This document shows, one piece after another, positions 8,023 through 16,470 of a stretch of 64,000 bases of DNA; positions within the stretch are counted from its first letter, which is position 1, and every line of letters begins with the position of its first letter. This DNA is from Microbacterium hydrocarbonoxydans. Lineage in GTDB: Bacteria > Actinomycetota > Actinomycetes > Actinomycetales > Microbacteriaceae. The DNA lies in the NCBI RefSeq assembly GCF_023715885.1, contig NZ_JAMBOY010000002.1:310001-374000 (forward strand), given 5' to 3'. The notes under the pieces were generated by a model that made no database searches, was not told where the DNA came from, and saw only the letters and a list, made by a program, of their open reading frames with translations. The position numbers were made by a program, and so were the translations under genes.

Positions 8023-9468
8023 ATGACCGGTTCGCCATGCACCCTGCTCATCCTCGGCGCGTCGGGTGATCTCACCTCACGCCTGCTCCTGCCTTCCCTC
8101 GGGTCCCTCCTCACGCGGGAGCCGGGTCGCACCGTGACCGTGCGCGGGGCCGGCGTCGAGGACTGGGACGCTGCACGCTGGCAGAAGACGGTTCAGGATG
8201 CCGTGGGCTCGCCCGTCGATGACGGGACCGTGACCGTCGGGGACTACACCGCTCTGGATGTGACCGATCCGGCGGCGATCGGCGCTCTCGTGAAGACCCT
8301 TTCGCCCCGCACCGTGCTGTACTTCGCGCTCCCGCCGGCCGTGACGCGCAGAGCCATCGATGCGCTGCGCGGCGCGGAGCTGCCCGATGACACCGTGCTC
8401 GCGATGGAGAAGCCGTTCGGCGACGACGCCGTGAGCGCCAGGTCGCTCAACGAGGCTCTCGTGGCGCTCGTCCCCGAGAACCGCATCTTCCGCGTCGACC
8501 ATTTCCTCGGACGCTCGATGCTGCTGAACCTGCTCGGCCTGCGCCTCGCGAACCGCATGTGGGATCCGGTGTGGTCGGCGGAGCACATCGACTCGGTGCT
8601 CATCCGCTTCGACGAGAGCCTCGCCCTCGAGAACCGGGCAAGGTACTACGACCACGCCGGCGCGATGATCGACATGATCCAGAGCCATCTGCTGCAGGTG
8701 CTCGGGCTCATGGCCATGGAGCCGCCGGCGACGCTGGGCGAGCGCGACCTGCGCGACGCGAAGGCCGCCGCGCTGCGTGCGACGCATGTGTGGCGCAACG
8801 ACCCGGCGAGCGCCTCGTTCCGCGCCAGGTACACCGCGGGACGGGTCGGCGACCGCGACATCCCCTCCTATGCCGACGAAGAGGGCGTTGACCCGTCGCT
8901 CGGCACCGAGACGCTCGCCGAGGTCGTCTTCGAGGTCGCGAATGAGCGGTGGGCGGGCGTGCCGTTCGTGCTGCGGTCCGGCAAGGCACTGCCCGCGAAG
9001 CGCTCCGAGGTCGTTGTCACGTTCCGGCCCGTGCGGCATCTGCCGGACGGTCTTCGCAACGCACCGCGCGACGGCGGCCGGCTCACCTTCGCCCTCGGCC
9101 CCGACCGCATGACCCTGGGCGTGCACGTGACGAGCGGCGACGAGCCGTTCGATCTGCGCGAGGAGGATCTCGTGGCCGAGCTCGGACAGGGCCAGCAGCG
9201 GTCGTACGAGGAGGTCCTCGACGAGCTGCTCGACGGCGACGTGACGCTGTCGGTCCGCGACGACGAGGCCGAGGAGTGCTGGCGCATCCTGCAGCCGATC
9301 CGTGACGCCTGGCGGGACGGCGCCGTGCCGCTGCAGGAGTACGCGGCGGGGACGGATGGGCCCGAGGGGTGGCCGAGCGCCGACGGGTTCGCCCCGCGCG
9401 ACGCGACGGCGGCCGCCGGCACCGAGACGGCGGCCGCCGTCACCCCGGCGGACGACACGCTCGCCTGA
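8023..9468 (+). CDS. Glucose-6-phosphate dehydrogenase family protein
   Basis: 481 residues from ATG 8023 (MTGSPCTLLILGASGDLT); an ATG at 8005 is possible and the choice is uncertain. The cofactor-binding GASGDLTSRLL motif, EKPFGDD, and the active-site motif RVDHFLGR (RIDHYLGK in the family) are all present. It oxidises glucose-6-phosphate to 6-phosphogluconolactone, making NADPH for the pentose phosphate pathway. It stands alone rather than with opcA, tal and pgl, so it may be a second isozyme. The C-terminal 40 residues are a low-complexity Ala/Thr/Asp tail. Confidence 0.88.
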   Translation: MTGSPCTLLILGASGDLTSRLLLPSLGSLLTREPGRTVTVRGAGVEDWDAARWQKTVQDAVGSPVDDGTVTVGDYTALDVTDPAAIGALVKTLSPRTVLYFALPPAVTRRAIDALRGAELPDDTVLAMEKPFGDDAVSARSLNEALVALVPENRIFRVDHFLGRSMLLNLLGLRLANRMWDPVWSAEHIDSVLIRFDESLALENRARYYDHAGAMIDMIQSHLLQVLGLMAMEPPATLGERDLRDAKAAALRATHVWRNDPASASFRARYTAGRVGDRDIPSYADEEGVDPSLGTETLAEVVFEVANERWAGVPFVLRSGKALPAKRSEVVVTFRPVRHLPDGLRNAPRDGGRLTFALGPDRMTLGVHVTSGDEPFDLREEDLVAELGQGQQRSYEEVLDELLDGDVTLSVRDDEAEECWRILQPIRDAWRDGAVPLQEYAAGTDGPEGWPSADGFAPRDATAAAGTETAAAVTPADDTLA

Positions 9469-9524
9469 CCCGACGCGCCCGCGCGACGCGCATCGCGCGC
9501 ATCGCCTCGGGAAGAATGGAGACC

Positions 9525-10925
9525 ATGTCCTCGAACCCGCGCCGACGACTGCTGGCCTCGATGCGCCGGATCCTGCACACCGATCCGTCGGCCGTGGCCT
9601 ACACCGAGGCCATGCCTGTGATCGACGAGCGCACCGTGCCGCGCGTCCTCGACCTCGCGACCCGCATCGGCGAGTCGATGTTCGCGGTCGGCGCCTCGGC
9701 GCACGAGGTCACGCTCGCGATCATCCGCGTGTGCGAGGCATACGGGCTGCGGGGCGTACAGGTCGACGTGACCTACAACTCGATCACCGTCTCGTTCCAT
9801 CTGAGCGGCGAGGTCTGGCCGGAGACCCTGGTGCGGGTCGTGCGGGTGGCCGCTCCCGACCACGCGAAACTGCAGCGAGTGCAGGCGCTCGTCGCCGACA
9901 TCGACGACGGTCTCGACCTGGAATCGGCGAGGTCGACGTTCCGCGCCATCCGACGGCTGCCGTTCCGCTACCAGCAGGCGGTCGTCATCGTGGCGCGGGC
10001 GATGCTGGCCGTGGGCGTCAGCATCCTGCTCGGCGCATCGCCGCTCATCGTCGGTCTGACCTTCATCGCCGCCCTGTGTGCGGCGATCACGCAGGCGTCA
10101 CTCGCCCGCATCCGCGTCCCGCTGTTCTTCAGCCAGATCGCCGGAGGCTTCGTCACGACCGTCGTGGCGGTGGGCGTGTCGGCTCTGGGGGCGGCCGGGA
10201 TCGAGCCGTTCGTCGGCATCCGCCCCTCGATCATCGTCGCCTCGGGCATCGTGCTCATGCTCGCCGGCCTCACGGTCGTCGGCGCCGCGCAGGACGCGAT
10301 CGACGGGTTCGCGCTCACGGCGGGCGGCCGCATCCTCGACCTGACGATGCAGACGCTGGGCGTGGTGATCGGCATCCTCGTCGGCCTCGAGCTGGGCGGC
10401 CTGCTCGGCTTCACGATGGACCTGCCGGACGACCCCGCGCCCTTCGGACCTCTGCCGGCGGTGTTCGCGGGGGCGATCATCATCGCGGTGGCGGTGGCGG
10501 TGTTCAACGGCGCCGGCCTGCGGATCATCCTCGTGAGCGCGCTTCTCAGCGCGATCACGATCGCGGGCTACACGCTCGCGACCGCCGGCAACGTGCACCC
10601 CGCCGCAGCCAGCGCGGTCGGGGCACTGCTGGCGAGCTTCGTGGGCGTGCTCATCGCCCACAACCTGCATGTCCCATCCGTCGCCGTGACCACGGCGGCG
10701 ATCGTCCCCCTCGTGCCCGGTGTCGCGGTGTTCCAGGGGCTGCTGGAGATGGTGCACGCCGGCGGCACGACATCCGGGGTGATGGGCGCGGGCGGATCGC
10801 TCATCGACGCGGCCGTGATCGGCATCGGGCTCGCGTCCGGCGCATCGCTCGGCCTCTATCTGGGAACGCCCGTGCGGGCCACGTTGAGCAGCGTCACGAA
10901 GACGCGCGCGAGGGTGCGCCGCTGA
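9525..10925 (+). CDS. Threonine/serine exporter family protein (ThrE-type)
   Basis: 466 residues; the ATG at 9525 is chosen because GGAG lies 4-7 bases upstream. The N-terminal soluble ThrE domain (about residues 25-165: GESMFAVGASAHEVTLAI, VDVTYNSITVSFH) precedes about ten hydrophobic helices that include the second, ThrE_2-like half (about residues 300-450). In Corynebacterium ThrE exports threonine and serine by proton motive force, and here the substrate is inferred from family. It starts 56 bases after the glucose-6-phosphate dehydrogenase and may be read through from it. Confidence 0.88.
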   Translation: MSSNPRRRLLASMRRILHTDPSAVAYTEAMPVIDERTVPRVLDLATRIGESMFAVGASAHEVTLAIIRVCEAYGLRGVQVDVTYNSITVSFHLSGEVWPETLVRVVRVAAPDHAKLQRVQALVADIDDGLDLESARSTFRAIRRLPFRYQQAVVIVARAMLAVGVSILLGASPLIVGLTFIAALCAAITQASLARIRVPLFFSQIAGGFVTTVVAVGVSALGAAGIEPFVGIRPSIIVASGIVLMLAGLTVVGAAQDAIDGFALTAGGRILDLTMQTLGVVIGILVGLELGGLLGFTMDLPDDPAPFGPLPAVFAGAIIIAVAVAVFNGAGLRIILVSALLSAITIAGYTLATAGNVHPAAASAVGALLASFVGVLIAHNLHVPSVAVTTAAIVPLVPGVAVFQGLLEMVHAGGTTSGVMGAGGSLIDAAVIGIGLASGASLGLYLGTPVRATLSSVTKTRARVRR

Positions 10926-10968
10926 TCCTGTTGTGAATCCGATGGGAGTCTCTACGCGAAATAGGTTG

Positions 10969-10987
10969 TGCACAATTGAGTTGTGTA
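10969..10987. promoter_or_regulatory. Candidate OhrR operator
   Basis: Imperfect palindrome TGCACAATTGAGTTGTGTA with core half-sites CACAA-TTGAG-TTGTG. OhrR-type MarR regulators bind AT-rich palindromes of the TACAATT/AATTGTA type. The site lies 10 bases before the ohrR start, so bound protein would cover the transcription start of the ohrR-ohr operon. Part of it is also the perfect palindrome TTGTGCACAA (10966-10975). Confidence 0.7.
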
Positions 10988-10997
10988 CGGTGGTTCC

Positions 10998-11459
10998 ATG
11001 GCCGTGACCGATGAGATGGTGTGCTTCTCGCTCTACTCCGCCGCCCGCGCGACGACGCAGGCGTATCGAGCACTGCTGGCACCGTGGGGTCTCACCTACC
11101 CTCAGTACCTCGTGCTCGCGATCCTCTGGCACGAGGGCGAGCAGAGCATCGGCGCGCTGGGAGAGGCGATGCAGCTGGACTCCGGCACGCTGTCGCCCCT
11201 CGTCCGTCGACTCGAGCAGGCCGGCTACGTCACTCGCGCCCGCAGCACGCACGACGAGCGCGTCGTGCTCGTGCGCCTCACCGACGCCGGACTCGCGCTC
11301 CGCACCGAGGTCGCGCCTGCCCGCGCCACCGTCGCCGAGCTTGCCGGCATGGCGGACGCCGAGCACCGCCAGCACCTCATTGCCGAGCTCCGCGAGCTCA
11401 CGGCCCTCCTCCAGGGCATGAACGATCGCGAAGACGCACGCGCGGCGGCGCGCGACTGA
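10998..11459 (+). CDS. ohrR: MarR family regulator, OhrR type
   Basis: 153 residues from ATG 10998 (MAVTDEMVCFSLYSAARATTQAY). Residues 8-35 match the OhrR N-terminus, with Cys9 at the place of the peroxide-sensing cysteine. A winged helix-turn-helix follows (LTYPQYLVLAILW, SIGALGEAMQLDSGTLSPLVRRLEQAGYVTR, DERVVLVRLTDAG). OhrR represses ohr until organic hydroperoxide oxidises the sensing cysteine. Upstream is a matching palindrome, and ohr follows after 49 bases in the same orientation. Autoregulation of a two-gene operon is the natural reading. Confidence 0.9.
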   Translation: MAVTDEMVCFSLYSAARATTQAYRALLAPWGLTYPQYLVLAILWHEGEQSIGALGEAMQLDSGTLSPLVRRLEQAGYVTRARSTHDERVVLVRLTDAGLALRTEVAPARATVAELAGMADAEHRQHLIAELRELTALLQGMNDREDARAAARD

Positions 11460-11508
11460 CGCTCGCCGCCAGACCCCCGAGATCCCACAACAGGAAGGAG
11501 TCCACACG

Positions 11509-11931
11509 ATGGACGCTCTCTACACCGCCGAGGCACTCGCCACCGGAGCAGGACGCGACGGTCGCGTCGTGACGCAGGAGGGCGCACTCGCCCTCGACCT
11601 CGCCGTCCCGAAGGCGATGGGAGGAAGCGGCGCCGGCGCCAACCCCGAGCAGCTGTTCGCCGCGGGCTACGCGGCATGCTTCCACTCCGCGCTGCAGTCC
11701 GTCGCCCGCGCGCAGAAGGTCGCCATCGCGGACTCGTCGGTGGGCTCCCGTGTGCACATCGGATCGAACGGGCAGGGCGGATTCGGCCTCGCGGTCGAGC
11801 TGGAGGTCGTCATCCCCGGACTCCCCCACGATGAGGCGCAGGCCCTCGCCGATGCCGCCCACCAGGTCTGCCCCTACTCGAACGCCACGCGCGGCAACAT
11901 CGACGTCGCGATCACCGTCTCGGACGACTGA
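11509..11931 (+). CDS. ohr: Organic hydroperoxide resistance protein
   Basis: 140 residues, the full family length. Ohr is a thiol peroxidase that reduces organic hydroperoxides, using lipoylated proteins as reductant. Both redox cysteines are present: Cys57 in GYAACFHSAL and Cys121 in VCPYSNATRGN. The family-typical FAAGYAACF and CPYSNATRGNI motifs are intact. The start has a good ribosome-binding site (AAGGAG). It follows ohrR and is followed after 46 bases by an NADPH-quinone-reductase-like gene that may be in the same transcript. Confidence 0.96.
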   Translation: MDALYTAEALATGAGRDGRVVTQEGALALDLAVPKAMGGSGAGANPEQLFAAGYAACFHSALQSVARAQKVAIADSSVGSRVHIGSNGQGGFGLAVELEVVIPGLPHDEAQALADAAHQVCPYSNATRGNIDVAITVSDD

Positions 11932-11977
11932 CCCCGTCGACCGCTCCACACCCACCTGTCCCACGAGGAGGAAACCC

Positions 11978-12955
11978 ATGCGCGCACTCATCCACCAGAC
12001 GTTCGGCGAACCCGAAGACGTCCTCGCCGTCGAGGAGCGACCGATTCCGGACCCCGGTCCGGGGCAGGTGCGACTGCGCATCGTGCTCTCGCCGATCCAC
12101 AACCACGACCTGTGGACGATCCGCGGCACCTACGGCTTCGTGCCCGACCTCCCCGCGGCCTCGGGCACCGAGGCGCTCGGCGTCGTCGACGCACTGGGCG
12201 AGGGCGTCGAGCACCTCACGGTCGGGCAGCGCGTCGCGACCGGCGGCACGTTCGGCGCCTGGGCGGAGTACGTGGTCGCGAACGCCGCCGGACTCATCCC
12301 CGTGCCGGATGCCCTGAGCGACGAGAGCGCGTCGCAGCTGGTTTCGATGCCCTTCAGCACCATCAGCCTGCTGCAGTTCCTCGGCGCGAAGGAGGGCGAC
12401 TGGATCGTGCAGAACGCCGCGAACGGCGCGGTCGGACGGATGCTGGCTCAGCTGGGTGCCGCGCGCGGCGTGAACGTGATCGGCCTCGTCCGCCGCGCGG
12501 CCGGCGTCGAGGAGCTACGCGAGCAGGGCATCGAGCGGATCGTGGCGACCGACACGGAGGACTGGCGCGAGGAGGTCGAGCGGATCACCGGTGGAGCGCA
12601 CATCGCGTTCGGCATCGATTCGGTCGGCGGCTCGTCCGCCGGCGACGTGCTCTCGCTCCTCGGAGAGAGCGGGACGCTGGTGGCTTTCGGCGCCATGCAG
12701 TCGCCGGTCATGGAGATCGCCTCCTCCGACGTCATCTTCAAACAGGCGACCGTCAAGGGCTTCTGGGGCAGCAAGGTCATTCAGACGATGGATGCCGAGA
12801 CCCGCACCGCCCTGTTCGGCGAGCTCATCCGGCGGGTCACCGACGGCACTCTGACCCTCCCCGTGGCCGGCGTCTTCGACGCGGCCGACATCGCCGAGGC
12901 CGTCCGCGCGAGCGGCTCCGCCGGGCGCGTGGGCAAGGTGCTGCTGCGCTTCTGA
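11978..12955 (+). CDS. Zinc-free MDR oxidoreductase (quinone/enoyl reductase-like)
   Basis: 325 residues from ATG 11978 preceded by GAGGAGGAAA. It is a medium-chain dehydrogenase/reductase without the zinc-ligand cysteines: the region after the second strand reads VLSPIHNHDLWTIRG rather than containing CGSD. The nucleotide-binding segment NAANGAVGRMLAQLG and the ETR-like C-terminus place it with NADPH quinone oxidoreductases and mitochondrial-type trans-2-enoyl reductases. Its position behind ohr suggests a role in handling oxidised lipids or quinones. The precise substrate is unknown. Confidence 0.85.
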   Translation: MRALIHQTFGEPEDVLAVEERPIPDPGPGQVRLRIVLSPIHNHDLWTIRGTYGFVPDLPAASGTEALGVVDALGEGVEHLTVGQRVATGGTFGAWAEYVVANAAGLIPVPDALSDESASQLVSMPFSTISLLQFLGAKEGDWIVQNAANGAVGRMLAQLGAARGVNVIGLVRRAAGVEELREQGIERIVATDTEDWREEVERITGGAHIAFGIDSVGGSSAGDVLSLLGESGTLVAFGAMQSPVMEIASSDVIFKQATVKGFWGSKVIQTMDAETRTALFGELIRRVTDGTLTLPVAGVFDAADIAEAVRASGSAGRVGKVLLRF

Positions 12956-12981
12956 ACCCTTGACCCGGTGAGGCGCAGGAG

Positions 12982-13015
12982 TTACTTGACAGTGGTAATT
13001 AATTAGCCCTACGCT
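12982..13015 (+). promoter_or_regulatory. GH95 promoter overlapped by candidate ROK operator (site A)
   Basis: A -35 box TTGACA (12986-12991), an 18-base spacer and a -10 box TACGCT (13010-13015) precede the GH95 gene. The spacer is A/T-rich and contains the palindrome TAATTAATTA (12996-13005). Bases 12982-13002 begin TTACTTGACA and continue with G-TAATTAA. This matches site C near 21490 (same first ten bases on the opposite strand) and partly site B near 21387. The operator overlaps both the -35 box and the spacer, as expected for repression. Confidence 0.6.
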
Positions 13016-13054
13016 GACGGTGCTGCCCGATTCGATCGACCACACCGGAGTGCG

Positions 13055-15475
13055 ATGAGCGACACCCTGCGCCTCACCTGGGACACCCCGGCCTCTCGCT
13101 GGGACGAAGCCACTCCCCTCGGCAACGGCCGCATCGGCGCGATGGCCTTCGGCGGCTCCGGGCGCTACCAGCTCAACGACTCCACGGCGTGGTCAGGCAC
13201 CCCGGACGGGCCGGCTCGCGCGCTCGACGAAGTCATCGCTCGCGGGGCCGGACCCGAGCGCCTGGCCGAGGTGCGCGCCGCCCTCGACGCCGGCGACGTC
13301 CGGCTGGCCGAGGATCTCCTCATGGCGTTCGAGGGGCCGTACTCGCAGGAGTTCCTCCCGCTCGCCGATCTCCGAGTCGACGTGCTCGGCGCGGAACCCG
13401 TCGCGCCCGCCCGAGTGCTCGACATCGACGAGGCGTGCCTGCTCGAGACGCTGTCCACTTCGCGCGGGCACGTGCGCCGACGCTCATGGGCGTCCGCCCC
13501 CGCTCAGGCGCTGCTGATCGAGCTGACGTCCGACGAGGCGTTCGACGTCGACCTGGCGCTGTCGACGCCGCTGCACGGAGGAGGCGTCGGGCAGTCCGGC
13601 CCCCTCGCACTCGATGTGGAGCTACCCGTCGACGGCGCACCGCTGCACGAGGTCTCGGTCGAACCCGGGCACCGCTACGCCGACGATGACGCGGATCCCG
13701 AGTCCTACGACGCCTTCGCCGCGATCGTCGCGGCCATCGACACAGACGGCGAGATCGACGGCGCCCCCGGGCGCCTCGCCGTGCGCAGAGCCCGTCGACT
13801 GCTGATCGCCCTGTCCACATCGTCGCGCGCCGAGTCGTGGTGGGCCGACGCCGACGGGGACTGGCGGACCGCCTCACGCGAGGCGATCCGGGATCGCGCC
13901 CGGGAACGAGCGGATGCCGCGGTTCGCCGAGCCGCAGCCGATCTGCTCGCAGAGCACATCGCCGATCGGCGACGTGTCACCCGGGCGCGATTCGCGATCG
14001 GCAGTCGACGTGAGGGGACCTGGAGCGTGGATCGCGACGTCCTGCGCGGCGACGATCCCGCCCTACGCGCGACCGTCGCCGCGGAGTACGGCATGTATCT
14101 GCTCGCCTCGAGCTCGCGCGCCGGCAGTCCGGCCGCGAACCTGCAAGGCATCTGGAACGCCGAGCTGCGCCCCGCGTGGTCGTCGAACTACACCATCAAC
14201 ATCAACACCGAGATGAACTACTGGGCGGCACCCGTGCTGCACGCCCCCGACGTCTTCGAGCCGCTGCTCGCCCTCGTCGAGCATCTGGCGGCCACGGGAG
14301 GCGACGTCGCCCGACGCCTGTACGGTGCCCGCGGATGGGTCGCGCACCACAACAGCGATGTCTGGGGCTGGACCCTCCCCGTCGGCAACGGCCGCGGCGC
14401 GGCGAGCTGGGCGATCTGGATGATGGGCGGCGTCTGGCTCACCCACAACCTCTGGGACGCGTACGAGTTCAGCGGTGATCGCGACCTGCTGCGCGCTCGG
14501 ATCTGGCCGTTGCTGCGCGGCGCGGCGGAGTTCTGCCTCGATTGGCTCGTCGAAGGCGACGACGGGCTGCTGCGCACCGCGCCGTCGACGTCCCCCGAGA
14601 ACTCCTATGTCGGCGACGACGGTGCCCCCACTCCCCTCGGGCTCACCGCCGCCTGCGACCTGGCACTGATCGGCGCGCTCCTCAGCCGGACCCTCCGCGC
14701 GATCGAAGACCTCGGTCTGGACGATGCGCTCGAAGCCGAGATCCGCGACGCGCTCGGCCGCCTCGCCCCCCTTTCTGTCGGCACCGACGGGCGACTGCTC
14801 GAATGGGGTGCCGAGGTGCGGGAGCACGAGCCGCTGCACCGCCACCTCTCCCCCGTCGTCGGGCTGTATCCGCTCGACGACATCACCCCCGAGGCGACCC
14901 CGGAGCTGTTCGATGCCGCCGTGCGGTTCCTCGACGCCCGCGGACCCGGCGCGATGGGATGGTCCTGGGCGTGGAAGATCGCGCTGCGGGCACGTGCCGG
15001 TCAGGGCGACGTCGCGGCATCCCTCCTCGAAGAGGCGCTGACCCCGTTCGACGGAGACTCCTCGCGGCACGGCCCTGTCGACGGCTCCGAATGGGGCGGG
15101 CTGCTGCCGAACCTCTTCAGCACGCATCCCCCCTTTCAGATCGACGGCAACCTGGGCTTCCCCGCCGGCATCGCCGAGTTGCTCGTGCAGAGCCACACCG
15201 GCGAGGTGCACCTGCTCCCCGCTCTGCCGTCGACCTGGCCCGACGGCGACGTGCAGGGCATCGCCGTCCGCTCAGGGCTCGTGCTCGACCTCACCTGGTC
15301 GGACGGACGCGTCACGGCGGCCGCTCTCCGCAACGCCGGCGCCGAGGACCGGACGGCCCGCGTGCGCGTCGGCGACCGATCGATGCCGCTCACCGTCCCG
15401 GCGGGAGGGACGACCGCCGTCCCGCTCGCCCCCGCGGCCGATATGGAGCGCACGGAGGACGCGCATGCACGGTGA
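13055..15475 (+). CDS. Glycoside hydrolase family 95 protein (alpha-L-fucosidase/galactosidase-like)
   Basis: 806 residues with no signal peptide, so probably cytoplasmic. The N-terminal domain starts LTWDTPASRWDEATPLGNGRIGAM, the family signature. The (alpha/alpha)6 barrel has NINTEMNYW, HHNSDVWGWT, STSPENSY and FQIDGNLG, which hold the conserved catalytic residues of the inverting GH95 mechanism (a Glu acid, and an Asp assisted by Asn residues). GH95 enzymes remove alpha-1,2-L-fucose or alpha-L-galactose from plant xyloglucan, pectin or host glycans. It heads an operon with the CE7 esterase (11-base overlap) and the ROK regulator. Confidence 0.9.
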   Translation: MSDTLRLTWDTPASRWDEATPLGNGRIGAMAFGGSGRYQLNDSTAWSGTPDGPARALDEVIARGAGPERLAEVRAALDAGDVRLAEDLLMAFEGPYSQEFLPLADLRVDVLGAEPVAPARVLDIDEACLLETLSTSRGHVRRRSWASAPAQALLIELTSDEAFDVDLALSTPLHGGGVGQSGPLALDVELPVDGAPLHEVSVEPGHRYADDDADPESYDAFAAIVAAIDTDGEIDGAPGRLAVRRARRLLIALSTSSRAESWWADADGDWRTASREAIRDRARERADAAVRRAAADLLAEHIADRRRVTRARFAIGSRREGTWSVDRDVLRGDDPALRATVAAEYGMYLLASSSRAGSPAANLQGIWNAELRPAWSSNYTININTEMNYWAAPVLHAPDVFEPLLALVEHLAATGGDVARRLYGARGWVAHHNSDVWGWTLPVGNGRGAASWAIWMMGGVWLTHNLWDAYEFSGDRDLLRARIWPLLRGAAEFCLDWLVEGDDGLLRTAPSTSPENSYVGDDGAPTPLGLTAACDLALIGALLSRTLRAIEDLGLDDALEAEIRDALGRLAPLSVGTDGRLLEWGAEVREHEPLHRHLSPVVGLYPLDDITPEATPELFDAAVRFLDARGPGAMGWSWAWKIALRARAGQGDVAASLLEEALTPFDGDSSRHGPVDGSEWGGLLPNLFSTHPPFQIDGNLGFPAGIAELLVQSHTGEVHLLPALPSTWPDGDVQGIAVRSGLVLDLTWSDGRVTAAALRNAGAEDRTARVRVGDRSMPLTVPAGGTTAVPLAPAADMERTEDAHAR

Positions 15476-16448
15476 GATCACGACGCTCGACGCGCCGACC
15501 ACGCAGACCGAGCCCGACGACTTCGACGCCTTCTGGGCCGACACGATCGCGGAGACCCGAAGCCTGCCCCTCGACGTGACCGTGACCCCGCACCCGACCC
15601 GGCTCACGCAGATCGACGTGTACGAGGTGCGCTTCCGCGGGTTCGCCGGCACACCCATCCGCGCGTGGTTGCGCGTGCCGCACGGTGCGGACGCGCCGCT
15701 GCCGGGCATGGTGCAGTTCTTCGGCTACGGCAACGGCCGAGGCCATGCCCTGCGCGACCTGCGCTGGGCGGCCGCCGGCTACGCGCACCTCGTCGTCGAC
15801 GCGCGAGGACAGGGCCACGGCGACACCGACGACGACCATGCGGACGGCGGCCCGTCCGCCGGCGGCTTCCTCACCCGCGGCCTCCGCTCTCCACACGAGT
15901 ACTACTACCGCCGGGTGTACGCGGATGCGGTGCGCGCCGTGGAGGCGCTGCGCTCCCTCGATCTCGTCGATCCCGCGCGCGTCGGCGTCGTCGGCGCGAG
16001 TCAGGGCGGAGGGATCGCGCTGGCGATGGCCGGCCTGGTGCCCGATCTCGCCGTCGCCGTCATCCAGGCGCCCTTCCTCTGCGAGCTCGACCGCGCTGCC
16101 ACGCTCAGTCGGGAGCACCCGTACTCCCTACTGACGCAGTACCTCGCCGATCGGCGCGGTGACGCAACGACCGCGCTCGACACCCTGCGGTACTTCGACG
16201 GCGTCAATCACGCCAAGCGCGCCAACGCTCCGGCTCTGCTGAGCACGGGGATGCTCGACGGCATCGCCCCGCCTGAGACGGTCCTCCCCGCGTTCAGCGC
16301 GTACGGGGGCGAGAAGACCGTGGTGCTGTGGCCCTACAACGGCCACGAGGCCGGTGGCGACCTCGACGAGGAGAACGCGCTCGACTTCGCGGCTCAACAC
16401 CTCGCCGTCGGCGCTCCCCTGCCTGCCGCTGCGGATTCGCTACGATAG
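15465..16448 (+). CDS. Acetylxylan esterase / cephalosporin-C deacetylase family (CE7)
   Basis: 327 residues, full length for CE7. It carries the RGQG motif (DARGQGHGDTDDDH), the nucleophile in GASQGGG (Ser about 184), and C-terminal Asp (TGMLDGIAPPET) and His (NGHEAGG) of the alpha/beta hydrolase triad. CE7 enzymes deacetylate acetylated xylo-oligosaccharides and other small acetyl esters, usually inside the cell. It overlaps the end of GH95 and is followed after 22 bases by the ROK gene. This context indicates removal of O-acetyl groups from the imported oligosaccharide. Confidence 0.9.
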   Translation: MHGEITTLDAPTTQTEPDDFDAFWADTIAETRSLPLDVTVTPHPTRLTQIDVYEVRFRGFAGTPIRAWLRVPHGADAPLPGMVQFFGYGNGRGHALRDLRWAAAGYAHLVVDARGQGHGDTDDDHADGGPSAGGFLTRGLRSPHEYYYRRVYADAVRAVEALRSLDLVDPARVGVVGASQGGGIALAMAGLVPDLAVAVIQAPFLCELDRAATLSREHPYSLLTQYLADRRGDATTALDTLRYFDGVNHAKRANAPALLSTGMLDGIAPPETVLPAFSAYGGEKTVVLWPYNGHEAGGDLDEENALDFAAQHLAVGAPLPAAADSLR

Positions 16449-16470
16449 CCGACACCGACCGAAGGATCTG

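Noticed and set aside
9481..9498. Hairpin GCGCGA-CGCGCA-TCGCGC between the dehydrogenase and ThrE genes
   Set aside because: It has a six-base stem in a run of alternating CG, likely chance, and is not followed by terminator features.
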